Source: Ornatilinea sp. (lineage in GTDB: Bacteria; Chloroflexota; Anaerolineae; Anaerolineales; Anaerolineaceae). Taken from it: 43,554 bases of DNA. The stretch is taken from positions 1 to 43,554 of the forward strand of contig JAHDQE010000088.1 in NCBI GenBank assembly GCA_018433975.1. The letters are read 5' to 3'. Positions 26,289 through 34,567 of this stretch are shown here, piece by piece (positions within the stretch are counted from its first letter, which is position 1; the number at the start of each line of letters is the position of its first letter). Under the pieces are notes generated by a model. It had not been told where the DNA came from and searched no databases. It saw nothing but the letters and a program-made list of their open reading frames with translations. A program made the position numbers and the translations under genes.

Positions 26289-26324
26289 GAGGGAGTGCGC
26301 GGTTATATCTCGACACACTCCCTC
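26289..26324 (-). promoter_or_regulatory. Stem-loop between pstS and pstC
   Basis: GAGGGAGTG (26289-26297) pairs with CACTCCCTC (26316-26324). On the minus strand it is followed by A-rich, not T-rich, sequence, so it is more likely a 3'-end stabiliser or processing site that keeps pstS mRNA above pstCAB than a terminator. Confidence 0.55.
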
Positions 26325-26344
26325 ATCCTATATTTTCACCAAGA

Positions 26345-28066
26345 TTATTTTACGGTGATGTAATCTTCAGAAACGATTTGCTGTCCGGCGTCGCTCAGGA
26401 TGTAATCCAGGAAAGCCTGGGCTAATTCGTTGGGGGCGCCGTTGGTGAGCATGTTCAACGGGCGGAAGATCGGGTAAGAACCGTTTTTGACGTTCTCGAC
26501 GGTGGGTTCAACATCGTCCACGGGGACCGCATTGATGCTGTCATCCAGGAAACCGAACGAGAGGTATGCAATGGTGTTCGGGGTGGTGGCAACTGTGGTA
26601 CGTACCTGACCATTGGACTGTTGAAGAATAGCATCTTCGGTGATCAGTTCTGAAACGGTCTCGCCGGAGGCATCTTTGTAGTCCATTACCAGTTCTTCAA
26701 ACGCTGCCCGGGTTCCGGAGCCTTCTTCACGGGAAACTACGGTGATTTCTGCATCGGGGCCACCCACTTCACTGAAGTTGGTGATTGTGCCGGAGAAAAT
26801 ACCGCGGATCTGCTCTGCGTTGAGGGTCGGCAGGGTAATGTCGGGGTTCGTGACAACTGCGATGCCGTCGTAAGCGATCGTAAAGACTTGCAGGTTGGGG
26901 AATTGCTCGAACTCAGAGTCTTTGATCTCGCGGGAAGCATTACCAATATCTACGGTGCCTTCACCGGCGGAGGTCACACCCACGCTGGAGCCGCCACCCT
27001 GGATCTCAATCACCATATCGGGGTTCATCCCCATGAAAGATTCGGCCAGTTCTTCAGCCAGAGGCTGCACGGTTGTGGAGCCCGCCAATTGGACCTGCCC
27101 GGATAATTCGGCAGCCATTGGCTCTTCGGTGGGGGCTGCGGCTTCGGCAGCTTCTGAAGCTTCTTCGGCGGACACAGTAATGTATTCCTGACCCACAATT
27201 TCCTGTCCGACGTCGCTCAGGATGTAATCCAGGAAAGCCTGGGCCAATTCGTTGGGGGCGCCGTTGGTGAGCATGTTCAACGGGCGGAAGATCGGGTAAG
27301 AACCGTTCTTGACATTGGCAGTGGTGGGTTCAACATCGTCCACGGGGACCGCATTGATGCTGTCATCCAGGAAACCGAACGAGAGGTATGCAATGGTGTT
27401 CGGGGTGGTGGCAACTGTGGTACGCACCTGACCATTGGACTGCTGGAGGATCGCGTTTTCGGCGATCGGCTCTGAAACGGTCTCGCCTGCTGCATCTTTG
27501 TAATCCATTACCAGTTCTTCAAACGCTGCCCGGGTTCCGGAGCCTTCTTCACGGGAAACCACGGTGATTTCTGCATCGGGGCCACCCACTTCACTGAAGT
27601 TGGTGATTGTGCCGGAGAAAATACCGCGGATCTGCTCTGCGTTGAGGGTCGGCAGGGTAATGTCGGGATTTGTCACAATCGCGATGCCGTCGTAGGCAAT
27701 GGCGAAGACTTGCAGATCGGGGAATTGCTCGAACTCAGAGTCTTTGATCTCGCGGGAAGCAGTGCCAATATCTACCGTGCCTTCACCGGCGGAGGTCACA
27801 CCTACGCTGGAGCCGCCACCCTGGATCTCAATCACCACATCAGGGTTCATCCCCATGAAAGATTCGGCAAGTTCTTCAGCCAGAGGCTGTACGGTTGTGG
27901 AGCCTGCCAATTGGACCTGCCCGGATAAACCATCGGCCGCCGGGGCTTCTGTAGCCTCTGAAACTGCCGGAGCAGTGGGTGCCTCACCGGCAGTACCGCC
28001 ACAGGCAGCAAGCAAAAGTGAAGCAACAATAACAGTGGCAACCAGAACGAAAAATTTTCGACGCAT
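26345..28066 (-). CDS. pstS: Duplicated phosphate-binding lipoprotein PstS (two PBP domains)
   Basis: A 573-residue lipoprotein. Signal peptide with lipobox LAAC, Cys22; Ala/Pro/Glu tether to residue 46. Two almost identical phosphate-binding domains follow: residues 47-298 and 321-572, offset by 274 residues and joined by a short Ala/Glu linker (about 300-320). Each keeps the phosphate-site elements AGSTTVQ, GGGSSVG and SREEGSGTRAAFEE. Typical PstS has one domain. Differences between the copies are few (for example VVIEIQ/MVIEIQ, TASREI/NASREI). Ribosome-binding site GGAGAAG. First gene of the pst operon, preceded by a Pho-box-like array. The two domains may double capture capacity or act in relay. 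Confidence 0.93.
   Translation of the reverse strand: MRRKFFVLVATVIVASLLLAACGGTAGEAPTAPAVSEATEAPAADGLSGQVQLAGSTTVQPLAEELAESFMGMNPDVVIEIQGGGSSVGVTSAGEGTVDIGTASREIKDSEFEQFPDLQVFAIAYDGIAIVTNPDITLPTLNAEQIRGIFSGTITNFSEVGGPDAEITVVSREEGSGTRAAFEELVMDYKDAAGETVSEPIAENAILQQSNGQVRTTVATTPNTIAYLSFGFLDDSINAVPVDDVEPTTANVKNGSYPIFRPLNMLTNGAPNELAQAFLDYILSDVGQEIVGQEYITVSAEEASEAAEAAAPTEEPMAAELSGQVQLAGSTTVQPLAEELAESFMGMNPDMVIEIQGGGSSVGVTSAGEGTVDIGNASREIKDSEFEQFPNLQVFTIAYDGIAVVTNPDITLPTLNAEQIRGIFSGTITNFSEVGGPDAEITVVSREEGSGTRAAFEELVMDYKDASGETVSELITEDAILQQSNGQVRTTVATTPNTIAYLSFGFLDDSINAVPVDDVEPTVENVKNGSYPIFRPLNMLTNGAPNELAQAFLDYILSDAGQQIVSEDYITVK
26351..27106 (-). repeat. Internal repeat unit 2 of pstS
   Basis: Encodes residues 321-572. 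It is nearly identical at DNA and protein level to the unit at 27173-27928 (822-nt period), indicating a recent in-frame tandem duplication or ongoing gene conversion. Confidence 0.85.
27173..27928 (-). repeat. Internal repeat unit 1 of pstS
   Basis: Encodes residues 47-298, the first phosphate-binding domain; the partner copy is at 26351-27106. Long blocks, for example around the SREEGSGTRAAFEE codons, are unchanged between the units. Confidence 0.85.
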
Positions 28067-28158
28067 TTTTTTTCTTCTCCTTGAATATAAAATTACAAAT
28101 TTTTTAATTTAGATCAAACCAGCTTCCCAATTTGACCCAGTTCAATGCTAACAACCCA

Positions 28159-28221
28159 CTATTAACACCCGAGGAGCGAATCTTTAAGGTTGTGTCAAGT
28201 TTTTGTTAAAGCACCCGTTAA
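28159..28221 (-). promoter_or_regulatory. Pho-box-like array and promoter of the pst operon
   Basis: Minus strand, reading toward pstS: TTAACG (28221-28216), TTAACA (28209-28204), TTGACA (28198-28193), TTAAAG (28187-28182). The last three are spaced exactly 11 bp, as in PhoP/PhoB boxes. After the last repeat there is a 17-nt spacer and TAATAG (28164-28159), a plausible -10, so the final repeat overlaps the -35 position. This arrangement is typical of promoters activated by a PhoB/PhoP regulator under low phosphate. Confidence 0.6.
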
Positions 28222-28290
28222 TATAGCGGCCATTCCTCACAGTCCGGGGAGGCATCCCGCCATAAAGGAATCCAGTCTGCCGGGCTTGCG

Positions 28291-28299
28291 TGATACAAT
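28291..28299 (+). promoter_or_regulatory. Possible extended -10 of the moxR operon
   Basis: TGATACAAT is an extended -10 (TGn plus TACAAT) lying 27 nt upstream of the moxR ATG. No clear -35 is seen. The leader would be short and carries GCGGAGG. Confidence 0.4.
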
Positions 28300-28326
28300 C
28301 ACCATATTCTGGTAGCGGAGGTTGGT

Positions 28327-29262
28327 ATGATCAAAAGCGCAGCCCAAAAGATCACCGATAATATTCAAAAGGTGATTGTCGGAAAAGGAAAAATCATTCA
28401 GTTATTGATGGTTGGCGTGTTGTGTGAGGGGCACATCCTGCTGGAAGATGTGCCGGGAACAGGCAAAACAACTTTGGCCCGCGCCCTGGCAGCATCTCTG
28501 GGATGCACCTACCGCAGAATACAGTTCACGCCCGATCTCCTGCCAACCGATATCACCGGTTTAAGCTGGTTCAACCAGAAAAAACAGGAGTTCGAGTTCA
28601 GGCCCGGGCCGATCATGAGCCAGGTTCTATTGGCGGACGAGATCAACCGCGCCACCCCCCGGACCCAATCCGCGCTGCTGGAAGCCATGCAGGAAAAACA
28701 GATCACCGGCGATGGGGTAACCCGTCCCCTGCCGCGGCCCTTCATTGTCCTGGCGACCCAGAACCCGGTCGAGCTGGAAGGAACCTTCCCCCTGCCGGAA
28801 GCGCAAATTGACCGCTTCCTGATGCGCGTCGAGATCGGATACCCGGACCAGCAGGAGGAAAACCAGATCCTGGAACGCTTCCGGGCCGACGACCCGCTGA
28901 CCACACTGGAACCCGTCACCAGCCCCGAAGAGATCAACGAGTTGATCGCGCTGCGCAAGAACGTCAAAATCGAAGAATCGATCCGGGATTACATCGTGCG
29001 CATTTCACGAACTACCCGTGAAAACCAGGATATCCAACTGGGAGCCAGCCCGCGGGCCTCGCTGGCGCTTTACCAGACGGCCCAGGCCTGGGCGGCCATC
29101 CAGGGCAGAGCCTATGTCATCCCGGATGACATCAAGTTCCTGGCCCCCTATGTGCTGTGCCACCGCCTGATCATCTCGGCACAGGCCCAACTGCGCGGGC
29201 GGGATGCCCGCCAGCTGGTAAGCGATATTGTAGAAGCCGTGCCGGTCCCCGTGGAGTCCTAA
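28327..29262 (+). CDS. MoxR-family AAA+ ATPase
   Basis: A 311-residue cytoplasmic chaperone-like ATPase. Walker A GTGKT is at residues 44-48, Walker B LLADEINR at 101-108, a sensor-1 region ATQNPVE and a winged C-terminal lid. MoxR ATPases typically act with the neighbouring DUF58 (vWA-like) protein in metal insertion or assembly of protein complexes at the membrane. First gene of MoxR-DUF58-DUF4129; GGAGG ribosome-binding site. GC content rises clearly from about 28.6 kb onward. Confidence 0.93.
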   Translation: MIKSAAQKITDNIQKVIVGKGKIIQLLMVGVLCEGHILLEDVPGTGKTTLARALAASLGCTYRRIQFTPDLLPTDITGLSWFNQKKQEFEFRPGPIMSQVLLADEINRATPRTQSALLEAMQEKQITGDGVTRPLPRPFIVLATQNPVELEGTFPLPEAQIDRFLMRVEIGYPDQQEENQILERFRADDPLTTLEPVTSPEEINELIALRKNVKIEESIRDYIVRISRTTRENQDIQLGASPRASLALYQTAQAWAAIQGRAYVIPDDIKFLAPYVLCHRLIISAQAQLRGRDARQLVSDIVEAVPVPVES

Positions 29263-29263
29263 C

Positions 29264-30463
29264 TTGTCCCTGAAAAAGCTTGCCCCCTGGCTGATCGTAC
29301 TCTTCCTGTTTGGGGCCTTCTTAGAGTATCCCTGGCTGGTCACTTTTTCTGTGGCCGTTGCCACGGTGCTCCTGCTGGCGCAAATCTGGAAGCAGAACGC
29401 CCTGAAGGGGGTGCGCTACACCCGGCACTGGCATTACCGCAGGGGCTTTCCGGGGGAAACGACTCCGGTGAAGATCATCACGGAGAACAACAAATTCCTG
29501 CCCCTTTCCTGGCTGAGGGCCGCAGACCGCTGGCCGGACGCCGTCGGTCCGACCGAGCCGGAGGAGCAGCCCAAAAGGCTTTTCAACCGCGGCCAGGTAC
29601 TCAACCTGTACAGCTTCAAATGGTTCGAGAAAATCACGCGCACGTTTGAAATCCGGTTCCGGAAACGCGGGGTTTATCCAGTTGGCCCGGTCCTGCTCGA
29701 ATCCGGGGATATGTTCGGGTTCTACGAAAGCACCCAAACCGTGGAGAACCGGGAATATCTGACGGTCTTCCCGGAAATTCTGCCCTTTGAGAGCCTGAAA
29801 CTGCCCACCGAAGACCCGTTTGGCTACCAGGCATCCCGCAAGCGCCTGTTCGAGGACCCCAACCTGCCCATCGGAGTGCGCCCCTACCAGCCGGAAGACG
29901 ACTTCAGGCGGGTGCACTGGGGAGCCACCGCGCGGACCGGCGCCCTCCAGGTGAAAATCTACCAGCCAGTCACCTCTAAAGTGATGATGATCTGTCTGAA
30001 CGTGCTGACCTCAAAACGCCCGTGGCTGGGCACCAACCAGGACCTACTGGAACATCTGATCAGCCTGGCGGCAACAATCGCTTACCAGGGCGTTGAAGAG
30101 CGCTACGCGGTCGGGCTGATCTCCAACGGCTGCCTGACCCATGCCGACCACCCCTTCCAGATCGCGCCGGGGCGCTCCCCGGACCAACTGGGGATGCTGC
30201 TGGAAGCGCTGGCCTCGGTGACTCCCTACTCTACAGCGCCCTTTGAGGACTATCTGCTGAACTCACTATCCAAAACGGTGTACGGTGCCACACTGGTGAT
30301 CGTGACCGGTTTTGTCACCCCGATGCTCAGTGAGACCCTGCTGCGGTTGAAGCGCTACCGGGCCAACACCACCCTGATCTCACTGGAAGAGACCCCGCCC
30401 CCCAACCTGCCGGGAATCCGGGTGGTCCACCTGCCTTTCCAAACGGTGCCGGCCCATGAATAA
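29264..30463 (+). CDS. DUF58-domain protein
   Basis: A 399-residue protein with two N-terminal hydrophobic segments (about residues 8-22 and 25-42). The DUF58 signature around GVRPYQPEDDFRRVHW and ATARTGALQVK, and a vWA-like C-terminal half, follow. Start is TTG at 29264, one nt after the moxR stop, with GGAG upstream. It probably forms a membrane partner of the MoxR ATPase. Its own target is not known. The 3' end overlaps the next gene by 8 nt. Confidence 0.88.
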   Translation: MSLKKLAPWLIVLFLFGAFLEYPWLVTFSVAVATVLLLAQIWKQNALKGVRYTRHWHYRRGFPGETTPVKIITENNKFLPLSWLRAADRWPDAVGPTEPEEQPKRLFNRGQVLNLYSFKWFEKITRTFEIRFRKRGVYPVGPVLLESGDMFGFYESTQTVENREYLTVFPEILPFESLKLPTEDPFGYQASRKRLFEDPNLPIGVRPYQPEDDFRRVHWGATARTGALQVKIYQPVTSKVMMICLNVLTSKRPWLGTNQDLLEHLISLAATIAYQGVEERYAVGLISNGCLTHADHPFQIAPGRSPDQLGMLLEALASVTPYSTAPFEDYLLNSLSKTVYGATLVIVTGFVTPMLSETLLRLKRYRANTTLISLEETPPPNLPGIRVVHLPFQTVPAHE

Positions 30464-31943
30464 CCTTCCCGAAACCAAAGCCCTTGCGCAGCCCTCCACG
30501 GCTGCAGTGTGGCGCGGACTGGCCAGCCTGCTGGTGATTACCATGGAAAGCCTGTGGTTTTCGGCGTGGTATGACGGGCTGACAAAAGCCCCGGCCGGAT
30601 GGGGCCTTAAAATCGCTTTGCTGTGGGCCATCCTGCTGATCAGCCAGGTACTCACCCGGCGCGTACAGTCCCTGAATGTGAGCGCACGCCGAAAACAGCT
30701 CCTCTTTCTGGGGTGGATCCTGACCGCGGTCTTATCCAGCCTGCGGCTGCTGTTCTTTGCGGGCCAACCGGCGAGTCTTTCGGAGCTGGGCGGGCACATC
30801 CTTTCGGCCTCCGGAGGCGGCGGCCCGGCCGGTTTCCGGGCTTACTGGCACCTACTCATCCTCCTGCTGATCGTGGGGCGCGGGGTGCTGCTGGGCAACC
30901 AGACCACCAACCGCGGGAACACCGCGCACAGCTTCCAGACCGGGCTGATCCTGTTCCTGGCCTACGGGGTGTTCTTCGGGGCTGCCCAACCCGCCGCGTC
31001 GCTGGCTTTGCTGTTCGCTTATCTGGCGGCCGGCCTGCTGGCGATGAGCTTCGCGCGGATCGCGGACCTGGGAACGACCCGCGGCGGGCGGCTCCCCCCC
31101 TTCAATGCGGCCCGCGCACTCAGTATCCTGCTGAGCACGGCCAGCGTGATCCTCGCGGCGGGGCTGGCGGGGGTGGTGTTCAACGAGCAGGTCACCGACG
31201 CCATCGCGGAGATGCTACTGGCGCTGGTTGCGGCGGTTATGGGGGCCATCATCTTCCTGCTCTCACCGATCCTGGCGTTCATCCTGGAACTGCTCTTCAA
31301 GTTCGGACAGCGCATCTTCACCAACGTTTCGGACATCTTCCAGGAGTCGGCCGCAGAGGCCGCAGCGGAACAGGCCGTGGAAAATTCGGAAGAAAGCGTG
31401 AAGCTGATCGGGGAGCTGATCAGCAAAAGCCTGCCGCTGATCCTGGGGACAATCCTGCTGGTCGTGATACTGCTGGTGATCCTGCAGCTGCGTAAGAACC
31501 GCGCCCGGCCGGAATTTACGGGGGAAGAAGACCAGACGGAAAGCATACGGGGCAGACGCCCGAGATTCCGGATGCCGTTCGGCGCGCCCTCCGGAGCGGG
31601 AGGAAGCCGCTTCAGGCCGGGGCGCATGATCGCCGCGGCGAGGATCCGCAGGACGTATGCCCTATTGATGGAACTGTGTGAGGAGATGGGGATTCCCCGC
31701 CCACCGGCGGTGACGCCGCTGGAATTCCTGCCCAATATCGTGGAAGCCCTGCCCAACCACGAGGACGACCTGAAGCGGATCACCACGGCCTATCTGAAGG
31801 TGCGCTACGGCGAAATCCCGGAAACCGGACAGGAAGTCAAAGAGGTGGTTTCGGCCTGGGAACGGGTGCGGCAGGCGGGTAAGGCCCTCCTGGCAAAACA
31901 CCGGCAGGAGAAGGTCCGGCGCTCTGTCTCCAAGCTGTTCTGA
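30456..31943 (+). CDS. Membrane protein with C-terminal DUF4129
   Basis: 495 residues: about seven N-terminal hydrophobic segments, a long soluble stretch, one more membrane helix (about residues 327-345), and a C-terminal DUF4129 domain (IRRTYALLMELCEEMG, TPLEFLPN, ITTAYLKVRYGE). DUF4129 often ends transglutaminase-like proteins of MoxR clusters, but no transglutaminase domain is seen here. High GC, strongly CTG-biased codons. Overlaps the DUF58 gene by 8 nt. Confidence 0.82.
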   Translation: MNNLPETKALAQPSTAAVWRGLASLLVITMESLWFSAWYDGLTKAPAGWGLKIALLWAILLISQVLTRRVQSLNVSARRKQLLFLGWILTAVLSSLRLLFFAGQPASLSELGGHILSASGGGGPAGFRAYWHLLILLLIVGRGVLLGNQTTNRGNTAHSFQTGLILFLAYGVFFGAAQPAASLALLFAYLAAGLLAMSFARIADLGTTRGGRLPPFNAARALSILLSTASVILAAGLAGVVFNEQVTDAIAEMLLALVAAVMGAIIFLLSPILAFILELLFKFGQRIFTNVSDIFQESAAEAAAEQAVENSEESVKLIGELISKSLPLILGTILLVVILLVILQLRKNRARPEFTGEEDQTESIRGRRPRFRMPFGAPSGAGGSRFRPGRMIAAARIRRTYALLMELCEEMGIPRPPAVTPLEFLPNIVEALPNHEDDLKRITTAYLKVRYGEIPETGQEVKEVVSAWERVRQAGKALLAKHRQEKVRRSVSKLF

Positions 31944-32010
31944 GTTCCTTTATCCAGACGATCCGGCAAAAAGATTCCCCCTCAACCCAACCAGGCCAAC
32001 CCTATTCCGA

Positions 32011-32550
32011 TTAAGACAGCCAATTCAGAATGCGCGCGCCCCCATAGGCAAACACCAGCATCTTCAAAACCTTGCCCGCCCAGCAGTAAAACAGGAAACG
32101 CTGGAGCGGCATTTTCAAGGCTCCGGCGGTGATCCCGGCGACATCAAACAGGGGTGTGGGAATGAGGGCCAGCACAAAGACGGTCAGATTTCCGTATTTG
32201 CTCATCCATTCCTGAAGGCGGTCGTGCAGCGGGGTGCGCTGGACGACACCATGCCCGCTGAAACCCGCCAGGTAGCCGGAGGTCTCGCCGAGGGCGGCTC
32301 CGCTCCCGGAGGCGAGCGCTACCCAGAAGGGGTTAAACACGGCGCCCATGGCGGAAGTCACCACCACACCGGGCAGCGGTATGATGACCGTGGCATTGGA
32401 GATCAGGGAGATGAGAAAGATGCCCGGATAACCGTAGGCTTCAAGCGCCTGGATACGGTCGCGGATCAGGATCAGGTAAATGGAAAGACCCGATACCAGA
32501 AGGAATATTCCAACGCGAGCGGGCGTAATCGCGCGATCTTTTTCTTCCAT
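32011..32550 (-). CDS. VTT/DedA-like small membrane protein
   Basis: A 179-residue membrane protein with the VTT (SNARE-associated/DedA) features: an amphipathic region GYPGIFLISLISNATVIIPLPG, a central GETSGYLAGFSG and the FDVAGITAG re-entrant motif. Homologues move lipids across membranes (DedA family includes undecaprenyl-phosphate flippases). It lies 11 nt after udk on the same strand. Confidence 0.8.
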   Translation of the reverse strand: MEEKDRAITPARVGIFLLVSGLSIYLILIRDRIQALEAYGYPGIFLISLISNATVIIPLPGVVVTSAMGAVFNPFWVALASGSGAALGETSGYLAGFSGHGVVQRTPLHDRLQEWMSKYGNLTVFVLALIPTPLFDVAGITAGALKMPLQRFLFYCWAGKVLKMLVFAYGGARILNWLS

Positions 32551-32561
32551 TTCCCAGGTTC

Positions 32562-33197
32562 CTAGGTTTTTCCCTGAAGGAGCGCTTCTATCCTTGAACT
32601 GACCATATCGAGCGCGACGGAGTTAAACCCCCCTTCCGGGATGATGACATCGGCGTAGCGTTTGGAGGGTTCCACAAATTCGAGGTGCATGGGACGGACG
32701 GTTTTTAAATACTGCCGGATGACCGAATCGGTGGTGCGCCCACGTTCGGCGATGTCGCGCTGCAGGCGGCGGATGAAGCGCAGGTCGGAATCGGTATCGA
32801 CAAAGATCTTGATGTCGAACAGTTCGCGCAGGGCTTTCTCGGCGAAGATCAGAATGCCATCCACAATGATTATGCGCTGCGGTTCGACCCGGATGGTTTT
32901 CCCGGTGCGGGAATGGGTGGTGAAGTCGTAAACAGGAACCTCGATGGCCTCCAGGTTTTTGAGCCGGTTGATGTGTTGGATGAGCAAATCCGTTTCCAGA
33001 GATTCGGGGTGGTCAAAGTTGACCTGGGCCCGCTGGACAGGGGGCAGATTGGTAAGCTCACGGTAATAGGCGTCGTGGGGCAGAAAGGCGATCCGGTGAG
33101 CGCCCACACGCTCCAAGATAACGTTGGCAACGGTGGTTTTGCCAGACCCGGAACCGCCGGCAATGCCCACTACCAGAGGGGTAAATCCTGTTTTCAT
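32562..33197 (-). CDS. udk: Uridine kinase
   Basis: A 211-residue cytoplasmic enzyme phosphorylating uridine/cytidine. P-loop GGSGSGKTT is at residues 14-22, with HDAYYREL, NFDHPESLE and the YDFTTHSR segment that binds the nucleoside, plus RFIRRLQRDIAERGR near the C terminus. Full length. A TATAAT (33210-33205, minus strand) ends 8 nt before the ATG, so the mRNA is probably leaderless; no ribosome-binding site is seen. Confidence 0.94.
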   Translation of the reverse strand: MKTGFTPLVVGIAGGSGSGKTTVANVILERVGAHRIAFLPHDAYYRELTNLPPVQRAQVNFDHPESLETDLLIQHINRLKNLEAIEVPVYDFTTHSRTGKTIRVEPQRIIIVDGILIFAEKALRELFDIKIFVDTDSDLRFIRRLQRDIAERGRTTDSVIRQYLKTVRPMHLEFVEPSKRYADVIIPEGGFNSVALDMVSSRIEALLQGKT

Positions 33198-33204
33198 AGG
33201 GAAG

Positions 33205-33210
33205 ATTATA
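33205..33210 (-). promoter_or_regulatory. -10 box of udk
   Basis: Perfect TATAAT on the minus strand, 8 nt from the udk start codon. The -35 region (GGTTAT) is weak. The position predicts transcription starting at or next to the ATG. Confidence 0.5.
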
Positions 33211-33253
33211 CATGAATTTACCTGAAAATAACCGGTCTTTTTTCAGCGGATTT

Positions 33254-33278
33254 GAATTGTTTTTTTGTGAAACAATTC
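33254..33278. other. Perfect hairpin in the udk-cas intergenic region
   Basis: GAATTGTTT (33254-33262) pairs with AAACAATTC (33270-33278) around a 7-nt loop. A second hairpin (GCCGTCC/GGGCGGC, 33301-33319) follows, with a weak T-rich tail. It could mark the end of a small transcript; no gene is seen. Confidence 0.35.
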
Positions 33279-33373
33279 GGAACAATTCCTCTCCTATTAA
33301 GCCGTCCAGGGTGGGCGGCTTTCTACTGGTTATATAATAGAACTTTTGTTCTTGTTTGTCAAGAGGGAGTTTA

Positions 33374-33500
33374 AGAAATTCTTTGTGTCACGCTAAGAGG
33401 GCGAAGGCTTAATGGAGGCCCGGCTGGAGTTGAGGGGAGATTGCCACGCCGTCTCGCCAAAAGCGCGGGACGGCTCGGAATGACACAAGATCAGAATGAC
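33374..33500. repeat. Dispersed repeat, copy A (partial)
   Basis: Shares AGAAATTCTTTGTGTCACG, GAAGGCTTAATG and GGAGATTGCCACGCCG blocks with copies B-D but lacks the middle part. It ends in a GCGGGACGG inverted element and GGAATGACAC. Such elements are common, non-coding dispersed repeats in Chloroflexota and other environmental genomes. Confidence 0.8.
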
Positions 33501-33510
33501 GTTTGAAGGG

Positions 33511-33700
33511 CGCTGCGAGAAATTCTTTGTCTCACGCCAAGACGCTAAGAACGCAAAGAAATTTTTTTTTGCTTTCAACACAAAGGAGCGTGTGGATGTT
33601 TTTACGCTAAGAGCGCGAAGGCTTAATGCAGGCCCGGCTGGAGTTGAGGGGAGATTGCCACGCCGCCCCGCCAAAAGCGCGGGACGGCTCGCAATGACAT
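33511..33700. repeat. Dispersed repeat, copy B (full)
   Basis: Full unit: GCGAGAAATTCTTTGTCTCA..., GACGCTAAGAACGCAAAG, a T-run, CAACACAAAGGAGCGTGTGG, the GCTTAATG block, GATTGCCACGCCG, and an inverted GC-rich pair ending CGCAATGACAT. Nearly the same as copies C and D. Any open frame crossing it reflects the repeat, not a conserved protein. Confidence 0.88.
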
Positions 33701-33842
33701 GCAATTTTCGCAAGAGGGAAAGCCATGGCACCGCCGGGAAAGGCGCAAGGGAATTCCTTTTTTGTTTATTCGCTTTCGAGGGGGCCAGAGATTCTTCGGC
33801 CTTTCGGCCTCAGAATGACATTCGAAGTAACGCGCAAGGGCT

Positions 33843-34050
33843 TTATAAAAATTTTTTGTCTCACGCCAAGACGCTAAGAACGCAAAGAAATTCTTTTTTT
33901 GCTTTCAACACAAAGGAGCGTGTGGATGTTTTTACGCTAAGAGCGCGAAGGCTTAATGGAGGCCCGGCTGGAGTTGAGGGGAGATTGCCACGCCGCCGGG
34001 AAAAACGTCCGGCGATTTGCAAGGACACAAGATCAAAGTGATGTTTGAAG
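33843..34050. repeat. Dispersed repeat, copy C (full)
   Basis: Matches copy B almost base for base from TTTGTCTCACGCC to GATTGCCACGCCGCC. The 3' GC-rich pair differs (CCGGGAAAAACGTCCGG), so the hairpin has compensating changes. Confidence 0.88.
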
Positions 34051-34245
34051 GAGCGCTGCGAGAAATTCTTTGTCTCACGCCAAGACGCTAAGAACGCAAA
34101 GAAATTCTTTTTTTGCTTTCAACACAAAGAGGGATGCGTGGATGTTTTTACGCTAAGAGGGCGAAGGCTTAATGCAGGCCCGGTGGGAGTTGAGGGGAGA
34201 TTGCCACGCCGTCCCGCCAAAAACGCGGGACGTCTCGCAATGGCA
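34051..34245. repeat. Dispersed repeat, copy D (full)
   Basis: Same order of blocks as B and C. It ends with GTCCCGCCAAAAACGCGGGAC, a perfect 7-bp hairpin with a 7-nt loop, and CGCAATGGCAC. Confidence 0.88.
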
Positions 34246-34249
34246 CTTT

Positions 34250-34350
34250 AAAGCTAGCGCTTCCAAGAATGCAAGGAAATTTTTTTTGCTTTCAACAACT
34301 ACAAAGGGGCACGTGGATGTTCTCACGCAAGGAGCGCAAAGGTTTTTGGA
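34250..34350. repeat. Dispersed repeat, fragment E
   Basis: Retains the GAATGCAAGGAAATT, T-run, TTTCAACAACTACAAAGGGG, GTGGATGTTCTCACGC and GAGCGCAAAGG parts only. A diverged or decayed copy next to the cas operon. Confidence 0.7.
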
Positions 34351-34544
34351 TTGAATTGTTGCGGTGCGGTTTGCATTTTCCAATTATTGGGTATAAGATT
34401 CCTGTAGGGATGCGATGAACGGGGGGTTGAGTTCATTCCGTTCCTCCGAAAGGATGTGTTTCTTTGTCCGCTCGACAACATATGGGGACAATTTTTATTG
34501 TTGAAAAGTCAATCTGTCCAGTCATTTGTCCAATAAATTAAGAG

Positions 34545-34567
34545 TGTGTTGTCAATTTTGCAACACA
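34545..34567 (+). promoter_or_regulatory. Operator-like inverted repeat upstream of cas3
   Basis: Arms TGTGTTG (34545-34551) and CAACACA (34561-34567) around 9 nt, giving a 23-bp dyad suited to a dimeric HTH protein. It ends 45 nt before the WYL-Cas3 ATG and covers the likely -35 position of TATCAT (34575-34580), so binding would repress. The N-terminal HTH-WYL part of the same gene is the obvious candidate binder. Confidence 0.5.

Noticed and set aside
30623..31495. A 290-codon plus-strand frame inside the DUF4129 gene
   Set aside because: Out-of-frame shadow in GC-rich DNA; Pro/Gly/Arg-rich with no domain.
33496..34041. A 181-codon open frame in the intergenic region before cas3
   Set aside because: It runs across two copies of the dispersed repeat and its translation is the repeat translated twice; no start signal or conserved protein.
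34045..34251. A short frame in repeat copy D
   Set aside because: Same repeat-derived translation as copies B and C; not a gene.
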